Positions 44,287 to 54,797 of a stretch of DNA of 64,000 nt are shown here, one piece after another. Source of the stretch: an uncultured Prevotella sp. (GTDB lineage Bacteria > Bacteroidota > Bacteroidia > Bacteroidales > Bacteroidaceae); contig CAMHAM010000005.1 in NCBI GenBank assembly GCA_946183415.1, positions 62,001-126,000 of the forward strand, in the 5' to 3' direction. The notes under the pieces are model-generated. The model did no database searches and was not told where the DNA came from. It saw only the letters and a list, made by a program, of their open reading frames with translations. A program made the translations under genes and the position numbers. Numbering within the stretch: the stretch's first letter is position 1; each line of letters opens with the position of its first letter.

Positions 44287-44327
44287 CGGGGTCTCTGACC
44301 CCAGTGTGCCCCCTGAGTGTGGGGGCA
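44287..44327. repeat. GGGGTC-TCT-GACCCC and GTGCCCCC-GGGGGCAC hairpins
   Basis: Two hairpins next to the end of the esterase gene, of the same class as the GGGGCCWGGCCCC family; one may work as terminator for the esterase. Confidence 0.55.
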
Positions 44328-44342
44328 CAAGGGGCGAAAGTC

Positions 44343-45617
<1,275 letters not shown>

Positions 45618-45674
45618 TTATTCGGTGCAAAGTTACACTTTTTTTCTGATATATGTGTTCTGATACGATCTTTT

Positions 45675-45706
45675 TTTGGCACTTACGAATATTATATTTA
45701 TCTTTG
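45675..45706 (+). promoter_or_regulatory. Promoter for the cation transporter gene
   Basis: TTTG (45675-45678) and TATCTTTG (45699-45706) with a 20-bp gap; ATG at 45717. Confidence 0.7.
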
Positions 45707-45716
45707 CACCAGAAGT

Positions 45717-46613
45717 ATGGAACGGAATAAGGAAATATACGAGGTAACCCTCATCGGAGGGATAGTCAACGTGGTGCTGCTCGTCTTTAAGTTCGTGGCA
45801 GGCATCCTGGGGCATAGTGCTGCGATGGTAGCTGATGCCGTACACTCGCTGTCGGACTTCGTCACCGATGTCATCGTGTTGGTGTTCGTCCGTATCAGCG
45901 GTAAGCCTGAGGATAAGTCGTACGACTACGGACATGGGAAGTATGAGACCCTCGCGATGACTATTATCGGCATGGCTTTGCTCGTTGTGGCCGTCGGCAT
46001 CGTGTATAGTGGTATAGAAAGGATTGTGGCATGGACGAGGGGCGAGCTTTTGGAGGCGCCTGGCATGCTGGCACTCTGGGCAGCCCTGCTGTCGATCGTC
46101 ATGAAAGAGTGCGTCTACCGTTATTCAATGGTGAAGGCAAGGGCGCTCAAGTCTCAGGCTTTGGAGGCCAACGCTTGGCATCATCGCAGTGATGCCCTCT
46201 CATCGATAGGAACTGCCATCGGCATAGGCGGTGCTATCCTGCTGGGCCAGCGATGGACGGTGCTCGATCCTGTGGCATCAGTTATTGTGGGTCTGTTTAT
46301 TGTGAAAGTGGCCATCTACCTGTTGCGCGACGGTATTGGCGACCTGATGGAGCATTCGCTGTCTGATGAGGTGGAAGATGAGATGCTGCGACTGGCAGCC
46401 TCGGTAGAAGGTGTCACTAATCCTCATGATTTGCGTACGCGCCGCATCGGCAATCACTATGCCATCGAGCTGCATATCTTAATGGATGGTGACATCCCCC
46501 TGCGCGAAGCCCACGATAAAGCTTCAGAAGTGGAAGAACTCCTGAAGTGTCAGTATGGGGATGCAACGCATGTAGTCGTGCATGTAGAACCAACAGCGGA
46601 AAACAAAAGTTAA
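45717..46613 (+). CDS. Cation diffusion facilitator (CzcD/FieF type)
   Basis: 298 residues with about six membrane spans. The two HxxxD metal sites are HSLSDFVTD and HHRSDALSS; the cytoplasmic end (about 210-298) has the ferredoxin-like regulatory fold with VEGVTNPHDLRTRRIGNHYAIELHI. It exports Zn, Fe or Mn by proton antiport (family knowledge). The GH3 lipoprotein gene begins 20 bp after it, with no obvious promoter between them. Confidence 0.92.
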   Translation: MERNKEIYEVTLIGGIVNVVLLVFKFVAGILGHSAAMVADAVHSLSDFVTDVIVLVFVRISGKPEDKSYDYGHGKYETLAMTIIGMALLVVAVGIVYSGIERIVAWTRGELLEAPGMLALWAALLSIVMKECVYRYSMVKARALKSQALEANAWHHRSDALSSIGTAIGIGGAILLGQRWTVLDPVASVIVGLFIVKVAIYLLRDGIGDLMEHSLSDEVEDEMLRLAASVEGVTNPHDLRTRRIGNHYAIELHILMDGDIPLREAHDKASEVEELLKCQYGDATHVVVHVEPTAENKS

Positions 46614-46633
46614 ACCACTTAATAAGGTATCGT

Positions 46634-48952
46634 ATGAAGAAGTTATCCTTTTCGATGATGACGGTCCTCGCTTTGGCGGGGATGGCATTGGCAGGTTGCA
46701 CAGGTCAGAAATGGTCGGAGCAACAGGTTGATTCATTCATGTTGGTCACTCAGAAGGGTGGCCCCTCTCTGGGTTATTCGCCACAATCAGGGGTGAAGCT
46801 GTTGACAGTCGATGGCTTTGCCTTCAAAGACCTGAACCGCAACGATTCGCTCGATGCCTATGAGGACTGGCGGCTCCCTGCCGAGGAGCGCGCTGCCGAC
46901 CTTGCCTCGCAGCTCTCCATCGAGGAGATAGCTGGACTGATGCTTTACAGCAGTCATCAGGCGGTGCCGATGATTGAGAGTATGGGCTTCGGAGTCTCTA
47001 CCTATGGCGGCAAATCCTACGAGGAGAGTGGAGCTAAGCCGTCAGACTTGAGTGACGACCAGAAGAAGTTTCTGGCCGACGATCATCTGCGTGCAGTCTT
47101 GGTGACACGTGTGGAGAGTCCTGCCGATGCCGCTGTGTGGAACAACAACATGCAGGCTTTCGTCGAGGGGCTCGATCATGGTATCCCTGCCAACACCAGC
47201 TCAGACCCCCGCCATGAGGCTCGTGCTACCACAGAGTATAACGCTGGGGCAGGCGGACAGATCTCACTGTGGCCTACCTCCCTCGGACTTGCTGCCACCT
47301 TCGATCCCCAGTTGATGTATCGTTTCGGTGAGATAGCCTCCGACGAATACCGTGCCCTGGGTATCGCCACAGCCCTTTCACCCCAGGTGGATATCGCCAC
47401 CGATCCCCGATGGTCGCGCTTCAGCGGTACCTTCGGTGAAGATCCGCAGCTCGCTACCGATATGGCGCGCGCCTATTGTGATGCCTTCCAGACCACACCC
47501 GAGACCAAGGGCTGGGGTATGAAGAGTGTCAACGCGATGGTGAAGCACTGGTATGGCTACGGTGCCCAGGAGGGAGGTCGCGACTCGCACTACGCTTCAG
47601 GCAAGTATGCCGTCTATCCAGGCAACAACCTTGCGATGCACAAGCGCTCGTTTGTAGAGGGTGCCTTCAACCTCGAAGGCGGTACGAAGATGGCCTCGGC
47701 AGTCATGCCCATCTACAGCATCCTTTGGAATCAGGATCCCTCTGGCGAGAATGTGGGAGGCAGCTACAGTCAATGGCTTATCCAACAACAACTGCGCGAT
47801 GAGGCGAAGTTTGAAGGCGTCGTCTGCACAGACTGGGGTATCACCAAGGATATGAAAGTGCTTGACAGCCCGCGTGGCGGCAAGCCCTGGGGCATGGAAG
47901 CCTTTAGCGAGGCCGAGCGCCATTACAAGATCCTGCAGGCAGGTGTCGATCAGTATGGTGGTAATAATGAGATCGGTCCGGTGATTGAGGCTTATCAGAT
48001 GTGGGCCAAGGAGCAAGGGGAGGAGAGTGCCCGCCAGCGCTTCGAGCAGTCAGCGCGTCGTCTGTTGCTCAATGTGTTCCGCGTAGGTCTCTTCGAGAAT
48101 CCCTATCTCGATCCTGCTGAAACGTCAAAGATAGTGGGCAAGCCCGATTATATGAAAGAAGGTTACGAGGCGCAGTTGAAGTCTGTTGTCATGCTCAAGA
48201 ACCATGCAAACAGTGTGCTGCCTGTAAAGGACCGCAAGAAGGTCTTCGTGCCCAAGCGCCACTTCCCTGCCATCCCAGGTGCCTGGGGTGGTATCTCCGA
48301 GGAGAAGACGGTAGAACCTGTCAGTCTCGACCTTGTCAAGAAGTACTTCGATGTCGTGGATTCACCAGATAAGGCCGACTTCGCCATCTGTCTCATCGAG
48401 GAACCCAGCACAGGCTTTGGCTTCAGCTATGACGACGTGAAGCGGGGCGGCAATGGCTATCTACCCTTCAGTCTGCAGTACGAAGACTATACAGCTCGTG
48501 ATGCCCGTGCCGTCAGCATCGCAGGCGGCGACCCCATGGAGAAGACGGCGAACCGCAGTTTCCGAGGCAAGACTGTCAAGGCCTATAACCGCGACGACAT
48601 GGTGCTTGTGACAACCACGAAGAAGGCGATGGGAGAGAAGCCCGTCATTGTCATTCTCGAGACAGGGCGCCCTGTGGTGCTCTCAGAAATTGAGCCTTCT
48701 GCAGATGCCATCCTCGTGTCATTCAATGTGCAGCATCAGGCCCTGCTCGACATCATCAGCGGTAAGGCTGAACCCTCGGCACTGCTCCCCATGCAGATGC
48801 CTGCCGACATGAAGACTGTTGAGGAGCAGCAGGAGGACGTGCCTCGTGATATGCGCTGCTATCAAGATGCCGACGGCAATACCTATGACTTTGCCTTCGG
48901 TCTCAACTGGAGCGGCGTCATCGATGACGACCGAGTGAAGAAGTACAAGTAA
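46634..48952 (+). CDS. GH3 beta-glucosidase-like lipoprotein
   Basis: 772 residues with a lipoprotein signal (VLALAGMALAGCTGQ). The GH3 N domain has TEYNAGAGGQISLWP, STFGEDPQL-like FSGTFGEDPQL, KHWYGYGAQEGGRDSH and the nucleophile Asp in VVCTDWGITKD; a GH3 C domain follows (about residues 515-770) with ILETGRPVVLSEIE. This subtype is larger in the first loop region than BglX. It is likely a surface or periplasmic glucosidase or xylosidase. A hairpin terminator follows. Confidence 0.9.
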   Translation: MKKLSFSMMTVLALAGMALAGCTGQKWSEQQVDSFMLVTQKGGPSLGYSPQSGVKLLTVDGFAFKDLNRNDSLDAYEDWRLPAEERAADLASQLSIEEIAGLMLYSSHQAVPMIESMGFGVSTYGGKSYEESGAKPSDLSDDQKKFLADDHLRAVLVTRVESPADAAVWNNNMQAFVEGLDHGIPANTSSDPRHEARATTEYNAGAGGQISLWPTSLGLAATFDPQLMYRFGEIASDEYRALGIATALSPQVDIATDPRWSRFSGTFGEDPQLATDMARAYCDAFQTTPETKGWGMKSVNAMVKHWYGYGAQEGGRDSHYASGKYAVYPGNNLAMHKRSFVEGAFNLEGGTKMASAVMPIYSILWNQDPSGENVGGSYSQWLIQQQLRDEAKFEGVVCTDWGITKDMKVLDSPRGGKPWGMEAFSEAERHYKILQAGVDQYGGNNEIGPVIEAYQMWAKEQGEESARQRFEQSARRLLLNVFRVGLFENPYLDPAETSKIVGKPDYMKEGYEAQLKSVVMLKNHANSVLPVKDRKKVFVPKRHFPAIPGAWGGISEEKTVEPVSLDLVKKYFDVVDSPDKADFAICLIEEPSTGFGFSYDDVKRGGNGYLPFSLQYEDYTARDARAVSIAGGDPMEKTANRSFRGKTVKAYNRDDMVLVTTTKKAMGEKPVIVILETGRPVVLSEIEPSADAILVSFNVQHQALLDIISGKAEPSALLPMQMPADMKTVEEQQEDVPRDMRCYQDADGNTYDFAFGLNWSGVIDDDRVKKYK

Positions 48953-48990
48953 TTTAAAAGCCCTTCGACATTTGGCGAAGGGCTTTTAAA
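48953..48990. terminator. Bidirectional hairpin terminator
   Basis: TTTAAAAGCCCTTCG pairs with CGAAGGGCTTTTAAA around the loop ACATTTGG, flanked by A and T runs, between two convergent genes (GH3 and GH9). A clear factor-independent terminator for both strands. Confidence 0.9.
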
Positions 48991-48991
48991 T

Positions 48992-51367
48992 TTATCTGAT
49001 GGCATAGAGGTAGCCGAGGAGGGCCATCTTACCTCGCATGGTCTCGCGCGGCGTGAACTCACCATTGACCCAGAAGTAGCGCTGGTTGAAATATGACTCC
49101 TGAAGAGGCCAGGTCGTGGATGGGCGCATTCCTTCTATTTTCCATTCGGGATAACAGTACTTGAGGATGACGCGGGCATCGCCACCGTTATGGCCTGGCG
49201 ACCAGGTCTCGGTGCCGTTGAAGGGCGTCTGCCCTGGATGACTCTCTGGAGCACCGTCGTTACGGCCTGTGGTATAGCAGTCGGTGATATGGCGCTGTCC
49301 GAGGCCCGTCATCTCTACGATGTTACCTGGATTGCGACCCATGGCCCAGCTGGCCTCGGTGTACATGATGTGCTCAAGATCCTTCTTGGCAGTCTTGTCG
49401 GCCATGTAGTGGGCGAGCATGACGAGTTGCAGATTCTGTGAAACCTGCCAGCGGCTATCGTTGGCACTGCGGCGCGAGGGTCGCTGTGACATGTTGACAA
49501 TGTTATACTCCAACGCCTGGGCATTGATACTGGTCTTGAGGTTCTGATAGAGCTCTGTATGATGGCGGGGGTGCGGACAGGTGAGATAGGCTGCTGCTGC
49601 CCAGATCTGGCAGTAGGGCACGAGCTCTTTATTCTGTTCGTGCATGACACCCACACCGAAGAAACCGTGACGGCCCTTGCTGAAGAGGGGCGACTGTGCA
49701 TCCTTGATCATACTCTCCTGGGCAAAGATATCCTCCCAAGCCTTGTCGGCCGTGAGATTATAGAGGTAGGCAGCCGCCTGCTGACGGAAGTCGCGACCAC
49801 GCATCTGCATGCTGCCGATGTCCTGTAGGTCGTCGAGCTGGGTCCACTCCTGTTTCTCTGCATAGCGGAAAGCCTTGATGGCTTCGTCGGTATAATACTG
49901 GCGCAGCGAGTCGTTGCCTTGCAGGCGGAAAGCCTCTGCGGTGATGGCACAGTTGGCGGCATTGGCCCAGGCTGCCATCGTGGTACAGCCGGCCTGGTAC
50001 ATAACGCTCCAACCTGCATCGGGGTTGGTGACACCCTGTGAATAGCCCTCGCCGTCTCGGATGGAGAGGAAGAAGTCTACCTCGTTGCGGGCCTCGTCGA
50101 TGATATCGGGGATGCCGTTGCCACTTTCGCGGATGCCAAGGTTATCATCTGACAGCCGGCCACCGGAGAGGATATAGGGCAGGAGCATGTCGTAGATGTT
50201 GCTGACGTGGGCGAGATGGCGGTCCCAGTCGAAGGCATCAGAGTGACCGCCCTTCACCTCGATGTTCACGGGGTTGCCAGGCAGACGATGCTGCCAGAAG
50301 CGTGATTCGAGGGCAGGCTTGAAGTGAGGCTCATCCCACACATCGGTATGCAGGTCGCGCCACTCCTGGCAGAAGGGGTGGAAGTCGGTCTTGTAGACGG
50401 TGAGCCCCTTGGGATCAGTCTCAGGGATAAACTGTGGCTGACGGGGCACGGGCCATACGTGCTCAGGATCCTTCGGCTCGCCGAGGCGCATGTAGTAATA
50501 GCCACGGACAGAGTAGCGGAAGGGCTGGTAGTAGACGTCTGCTGCGATGTCGAAGTCCATGGAGCAGCCTACATCCTCCACCACAAGACGGTAACGGCCA
50601 GGGGCGGTGCCTCGGAAGTCGATGTTCCACACATCGGTGCCCACGAGATTCTTGCCACCTGCCTCCTGATCAGCTGCGGCAGCCTTTTTCCAGAACTTCA
50701 CCTTGCCGACATTCTGCTTCTTCTTGGTGTTGACATTATAGAGGTAAACCTTGCGCCCCTCCCAACTGCTGTAGTCGCGCTGTCCGCCATCGCCCATCCA
50801 CTGGTAGAGGTCTGCGGCGTGATCCTGTTCTGCAGGGGAATAGCCGATGATGTTGACGTGGATGGCCTCAGACTGAGCATTCCATACGTCGAAGCACACA
50901 CTGGCCGACTCCTGATCGGCACCAATACCCTTGGGGATACTGACGGTGTAGGTATAGCCCTGCCGCATGGCCTGGGGCAGCTGCAGGAAGAGCCAATGGT
51001 CATTCTCGCTGGTCAGCGTGTGGTCTGTATTCATTGGCTTCGACTTGCGCCATACGTTGACGGGCTGTGCATCGGCAAAGGTCTTGTCGTCGTTGGAACT
51101 GATCTTCCAGAGGGCAACCTGACGGGCTACATCGCCATTGAGTCGCTCTCCGAAGACGAGCAGTGTGTCATCGCCCTCAGCGAAGGAATGGCCGAGGTAG
51201 GCGCTGGGGCCTGTGCCGTTGTCGCGGTAATGCACCTCACCGTCGCGGAAATGGAGCATGAGGTACTGTTTGTCAATCACATGGATACCCAGAAAGCGGG
51301 TGGCATTGGCTGGAAGGACCGTGATCAGCATCAGTCCTGACAGCAGTGTGGTCATTAGTTTTCTCAT
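48992..51367 (-). CDS. GH9 cellulase/endoglucanase with N-terminal Ig-like domain
   Basis: 791 residues with signal peptide (LLSGLMLITVLPANA). An N-terminal CelD-type Ig region (about 25-250) precedes the alpha/alpha barrel. Catalytic features: GGHSDAFDWDRHLAH replaces GGWYDAGDH, the MSQRPSRRSAND and GRNPGNIVEMTGLGQRHITD segments are typical, and VNGEFTPRETMRGKM supplies the catalytic Glu. It cuts beta-1,4-glucan chains such as cellulose, mixed-linkage glucan or xyloglucan. The minus-strand box TACCTTTG at 51413-51420 is a likely promoter. Confidence 0.9.
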   Translation of the reverse strand: MRKLMTTLLSGLMLITVLPANATRFLGIHVIDKQYLMLHFRDGEVHYRDNGTGPSAYLGHSFAEGDDTLLVFGERLNGDVARQVALWKISSNDDKTFADAQPVNVWRKSKPMNTDHTLTSENDHWLFLQLPQAMRQGYTYTVSIPKGIGADQESASVCFDVWNAQSEAIHVNIIGYSPAEQDHAADLYQWMGDGGQRDYSSWEGRKVYLYNVNTKKKQNVGKVKFWKKAAAADQEAGGKNLVGTDVWNIDFRGTAPGRYRLVVEDVGCSMDFDIAADVYYQPFRYSVRGYYYMRLGEPKDPEHVWPVPRQPQFIPETDPKGLTVYKTDFHPFCQEWRDLHTDVWDEPHFKPALESRFWQHRLPGNPVNIEVKGGHSDAFDWDRHLAHVSNIYDMLLPYILSGGRLSDDNLGIRESGNGIPDIIDEARNEVDFFLSIRDGEGYSQGVTNPDAGWSVMYQAGCTTMAAWANAANCAITAEAFRLQGNDSLRQYYTDEAIKAFRYAEKQEWTQLDDLQDIGSMQMRGRDFRQQAAAYLYNLTADKAWEDIFAQESMIKDAQSPLFSKGRHGFFGVGVMHEQNKELVPYCQIWAAAAYLTCPHPRHHTELYQNLKTSINAQALEYNIVNMSQRPSRRSANDSRWQVSQNLQLVMLAHYMADKTAKKDLEHIMYTEASWAMGRNPGNIVEMTGLGQRHITDCYTTGRNDGAPESHPGQTPFNGTETWSPGHNGGDARVILKYCYPEWKIEGMRPSTTWPLQESYFNQRYFWVNGEFTPRETMRGKMALLGYLYAIR

Positions 51368-51495
51368 TGTTGTATATCGGTTTAATTTATGCTCAGTAAT
51401 AGTCAGGCGCTACAAAGGTACAACAAAGAAATGAAAAGAGAACAACGAAAATTAAAAAATTATGAATTATTAATTGTGGATTCTGAATATTTTCG

Positions 51496-51503
51496 TATCT
51501 TTG
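51496..51503 (+). promoter_or_regulatory. -7 box (TATCTTTG) for the TPR-PP2C and cobalamin operon
   Basis: TATCTTTG lies 31 bp before the ATG at 51535, with TTG about 20 bp upstream. It may drive the TPR-PP2C gene and the downstream cbiA-cbiP-cobU-cobT genes together. Confidence 0.6.
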
Positions 51504-51534
51504 CACTCAGTAAATCATAACTCTATACCTGAAT

Positions 51535-53523
51535 ATGAAACAGACAAAACTTTGGATGCTCGTGATGATGATCATGCTCCTGCTCACAATGGCTTGTGGG
51601 AACGGGGATCAGAAAGAGCAAAGCGTAGCAGCAGAGAAACTTCTGGAACGTGCCCAGAAAGCTAAAGACTATGAGCGGCTGATGCAGTTGGCCGACAGTC
51701 TGGAGAAAGCAAAAGTGCTGACGGCTGAAAAGGCTTTCTACTGGCTGGGTTATGCCAGTGACAGACTGAACAAGAAGCGTATGGCGGAGTTCTACTGGAA
51801 AGCCTCGCTCGAAACTGCCAGCAAGAATGGCAAGGAAGCCGATATGGATGCCTATGCGAAGAGCGCCAGCCGATTGGCGAATTTGCAGACGGTACGTGGC
51901 GACTACGAGGGAGCCTTGAAGGGAGCCATTCCGGCGGTAGCCAAGTTGGAGGAGCTGAAGTGCGACACCACCAGCGACTACGTGAACCTGCTGATCTATA
52001 TCGGATGTTGTCAGGCGGGCCTCGGACAGACGGGCGACTCGACGTCCGACGGCTTTGAGCGTGCCTATCATGAACATCTGGAGGCCATCGAGAATAATCG
52101 CTCGGATGCATCATACAAGAATGCCATCGCCGGACTGATCAATATCTCGTATGCCTGTCTGACTGTCAATAAATACAAGGAGGCGCAGAAGTGGATCGAC
52201 CGTTTCGGAGACCTGCTCAAGGATTATGAGCAGCGGCCAGACCACGGAACGATCTATACCGACAAGCAGGTGGCGCGTTTCAACATCTATCAGGCGTTGG
52301 CCTATGAAGGGCTCGGCAATAAGGACGAAGCTGCCAAGGCCTTCGATGCTTTCCTTACCACCAACTACAGCAAGACACCCGAGGGGCGCATCACCGCCAA
52401 CGAATACCTGATGGCTGCCCAGCGATGGGATGAGGCAGCCAACAACTATTGCAGTCTGGACGCTCTGATGGGAGAGGGCTCGTCGAACACGATGATGGAC
52501 GATATCGAGAACCTCCTGTTGAAGAAATATCAGGCTAACCTCATAGCAGGCCGTAAGGACTCTGCGATGGCTGTGAGCAAGGTCATCAGCGACATGCTGG
52601 AGCCTGCCTTCAAACAGATGAAGCAGCTCGACAAAGAAGAGCAGGCCACCATCGTGGCAAACGTAGAGAAACTGTCTGAGCAGCAGGCACAGCTTGAGAG
52701 CAGGAACCGTCTTACCTGGTATGTCCTCTTCGCTCTGCTCTTCCTCGTTTTTATCGGCTATATCATGTACCGCCGCTACGTAGCTCATCAGCTGATGGTG
52801 GCACACCGCCAGCTGAAGGAGGCCTATAACCAGGTGGAGGCTAATACAGCTACTAAGGAGCGCACAGCCTTGGAGCAGGAGATAGCAGGCAGCATCCAGC
52901 AGACGCTGGTGCCCACAACCTTGCCTCGTCGTAAGGATGTGCAGGCATTTGCTAAGGTGATACCAGGCAAGATGCAGGGAAGCGGTCTCTGTGACACGAT
53001 GATTCGCGACGAGAAGTTGTATTTCTTTGCTGGCGATGCTGTCGGTGAGGGTGCCCAAGCTTCGGCACTGACGGCTATCATGAAGGCGCAGTTCCGTATG
53101 GCTGCGACCTATGTGGACGAACCCGAAGACATCATTGCCACCATGAAGGCGGCCTACGACAAGGGCGTGAAGTGCTTTGTTGGTGTGCTCGATCTGACTA
53201 CCGGCAGTCTGAAAATCAGTCAGGAGGATTATCACCTGCCACTGGTGATGAACGAGGATGTGAAGCGTCTGACAGATGAGGAACACCTCCAGTCAGGCAG
53301 TCTGATTCTCCTCTATACCGATGGTCTGACGAACGCAGCGAATGGCGAGGGCAAGAAGTTCGGTGAGAAACGGATGATGGGCGAGGCCCTGCAGGCCGTG
53401 AAAATGAATGCCGCACCAAAGCCGTTTATCGACACCATGACGGAGGCCGTGAAGCGTTTTACAGGAGAAATAGAGCAGCACGACGACATCACCATGCTCG
53501 CCATCAGATATACAAAAGGCTAA
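51535..53523 (+). CDS. TPR lipoprotein with SpoIIE/PP2C-like domain, possibly degenerate
   Basis: 662 residues with a lipoprotein signal (MIMLLLTMACG). TPR-type helices fill about residues 25-385. A membrane span (LTWYVLFALLFLVFIGYIMY) lies at about 398-417, a coiled coil to about 450, and a PP2C-like domain at about 450-660. Several metal motifs differ from the family: GSGLCD in place of GGDxYD loses the first Asp and GDAVGEG replaces GDVSGKG, while LLYTDGLTNAA and HDDITMLAI remain. It could be weakly active or a binding pseudo-phosphatase. The cbiA start is 3 bp after its stop, an odd pairing that suggests shared transcription with cobalamin genes. Confidence 0.82.
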   Translation: MKQTKLWMLVMMIMLLLTMACGNGDQKEQSVAAEKLLERAQKAKDYERLMQLADSLEKAKVLTAEKAFYWLGYASDRLNKKRMAEFYWKASLETASKNGKEADMDAYAKSASRLANLQTVRGDYEGALKGAIPAVAKLEELKCDTTSDYVNLLIYIGCCQAGLGQTGDSTSDGFERAYHEHLEAIENNRSDASYKNAIAGLINISYACLTVNKYKEAQKWIDRFGDLLKDYEQRPDHGTIYTDKQVARFNIYQALAYEGLGNKDEAAKAFDAFLTTNYSKTPEGRITANEYLMAAQRWDEAANNYCSLDALMGEGSSNTMMDDIENLLLKKYQANLIAGRKDSAMAVSKVISDMLEPAFKQMKQLDKEEQATIVANVEKLSEQQAQLESRNRLTWYVLFALLFLVFIGYIMYRRYVAHQLMVAHRQLKEAYNQVEANTATKERTALEQEIAGSIQQTLVPTTLPRRKDVQAFAKVIPGKMQGSGLCDTMIRDEKLYFFAGDAVGEGAQASALTAIMKAQFRMAATYVDEPEDIIATMKAAYDKGVKCFVGVLDLTTGSLKISQEDYHLPLVMNEDVKRLTDEEHLQSGSLILLYTDGLTNAANGEGKKFGEKRMMGEALQAVKMNAAPKPFIDTMTEAVKRFTGEIEQHDDITMLAIRYTKG

Positions 53524-53526
53524 GGC

Positions 53527-54792
53527 ATGAAGGCAGCATTCATGATGGCGGCTCCTACCAGTGGCTCAGGCAAGACGACGATTGCCCGTGGCCTGATGGC
53601 GCTGTATGCAAGGAAAGGCTATCGTGTGCAACCCTTCAAATGCGGTCCCGACTACATTGATACGAAATTCCATGAGGCGATGTGCGGGCGTCCCAGCATC
53701 AACCTCGATACTTTCATGGCTACGAAGGTGCATGTGGCCAGACTCTTCAACCATTACAGCGCAGAGGCTGATGTGGCCATCATCGAGGGTATGATGGGAC
53801 TCTTTGACGGCTATGATCGCGACAAAGGCTCGTCGGCAGAGATTGCCCAGACACTGAATATCCCTGTGGTGCTGATTGTCGATGCCAAATCGGCTGCCTA
53901 CTCAATGGCACCGTTGATAGCAGGATTCGTGAACTTCCGCAAGGGTATCCGTTTTGCGGGTGTTATATTTAATAAGGTGGGCTCTTCACGGCATTACCAG
54001 ATGTTACAACAGGTGTGCGCCGACTTGGGCATTGCTTGTCTGGGATATCTGCCCAAGGATGCAGCCCTCGAACAGGGCTCACGATACTTGGGCCTCGATT
54101 TCTCGGAAAAGGCAGAGAACAACCGTCTCTTAGAACTGTTGGAAACCTATGTCGATTGGCAGGCCCTACTCCAGTTTTGTGTTCCCACGGTGGGAAATCA
54201 TTCTTCCCACGGTGGGAACAATATCTTCCCACGGCGGGAACAGTCAGTCTTGATTGCCCGCAATGCCGAGAGTTTCTCTTTCCTCTATCAGGAGACCATC
54301 GACAGTTATGGCGATGTCAGGTTCTTCGACCCTGAGACGGAGGTGCCCGATTTCAGCGGTATCGATCTCCTGCTGTTGCCTGGAGGCTATCCTGAGAAGC
54401 ATCTCGAGGCTCTGGTCAAGGCTGAGGCCACGCGGAAGGCTATCAGGGATTATGCCGAGTGTGGTGGTAGGGTGGAGGCCGAGTGTGGCGGTATGATGTA
54501 TCTCTGTCAGGCGATAGTCACTGACGAGGGTTCCTATCCGATGTGTGGTGTACTGCCTTATACCATCTCTGCCCGCCAGGCAGACCGCAAGCTCTCGCTG
54601 GGTTATCGTCGTTTCGAACTCGATGGCAAAGAATACAGAGGGCATGAGTTTCACTACACCCAGTTTCTGGGCGAAGTGCCCAAAAGTATCGTACAGGTCT
54701 ATAATGCCAAGGGCGACCCTGTGGCCACGCCTGTATTCAGATTTAAACAAGTATTAGCAAGTTATACGCACCTTTATAGAAGTGAGGAGTGA
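53527..54792 (+). CDS. cbiA: Cobyrinic acid a,c-diamide synthase CbiA/CobB with in-frame palindrome insertion
   Basis: 421 residues. The N-terminal ATPase domain begins with APTSGSGKTT (P-loop) and PFKCGPDYID, and the C-terminal glutaminase domain has AECGGMMYL (Cys) and a His near RGHEFHYTQF. It amidates the a and c side chains. Between the two domains, about residues 218-239 (CVPTVGNHSSHGGNNIFPRR) are encoded by three 22-bp palindrome units, an in-frame insertion of 66 bp in the interdomain linker. The insertion lies just before SVLIARNAESFSF, the normal start of the glutaminase domain. The next gene overlaps the 3' end by 11 bp. Confidence 0.93.
   Translation: MKAAFMMAAPTSGSGKTTIARGLMALYARKGYRVQPFKCGPDYIDTKFHEAMCGRPSINLDTFMATKVHVARLFNHYSAEADVAIIEGMMGLFDGYDRDKGSSAEIAQTLNIPVVLIVDAKSAAYSMAPLIAGFVNFRKGIRFAGVIFNKVGSSRHYQMLQQVCADLGIACLGYLPKDAALEQGSRYLGLDFSEKAENNRLLELLETYVDWQALLQFCVPTVGNHSSHGGNNIFPRREQSVLIARNAESFSFLYQETIDSYGDVRFFDPETEVPDFSGIDLLLLPGGYPEKHLEALVKAEATRKAIRDYAECGGRVEAECGGMMYLCQAIVTDEGSYPMCGVLPYTISARQADRKLSLGYRRFELDGKEYRGHEFHYTQFLGEVPKSIVQVYNAKGDPVATPVFRFKQVLASYTHLYRSEE
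54182..54240. repeat. Array of three 15-bp palindromes at 22-bp pitch inside cbiA
   Basis: TTCCCACGGTGGGAA at 54182-54196 and 54204-54218, and TTCCCACGGCGGGAA at 54226-54240; centres are 22 bp apart, spacers 7 bp. Three units total 66 bp, so the frame is kept. Confidence 0.9.
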
Positions 54793-54797
54793 AAAAT
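54780..54797 (+). repeat. Heptamer tract at the cbiA/cbiP overlap
   Basis: AGTGAGGAGTGAAAAATT, two AGTGARG-like units. It supplies the GTG start and first codons of cbiP. Confidence 0.5.

Noticed and set aside
50324..51340. 338-codon open frame on the plus strand
   Set aside because: Opposite to the GH9 gene; no signal, promoter or domain.
51368..51534. Cobalamin riboswitch before the TPR-PP2C and cbiA operon
   Set aside because: The leader is too short and no B12-box-like core was seen.
52111..53286. 391-codon open frame on the minus strand
   Set aside because: Opposite to the TPR-PP2C gene, which has a promoter and a lipoprotein signal.
54182..54240. CRISPR array
   Set aside because: Only three repeats of 15 bp, 7-bp spacers, inside a conserved gene, and no cas genes in the window.
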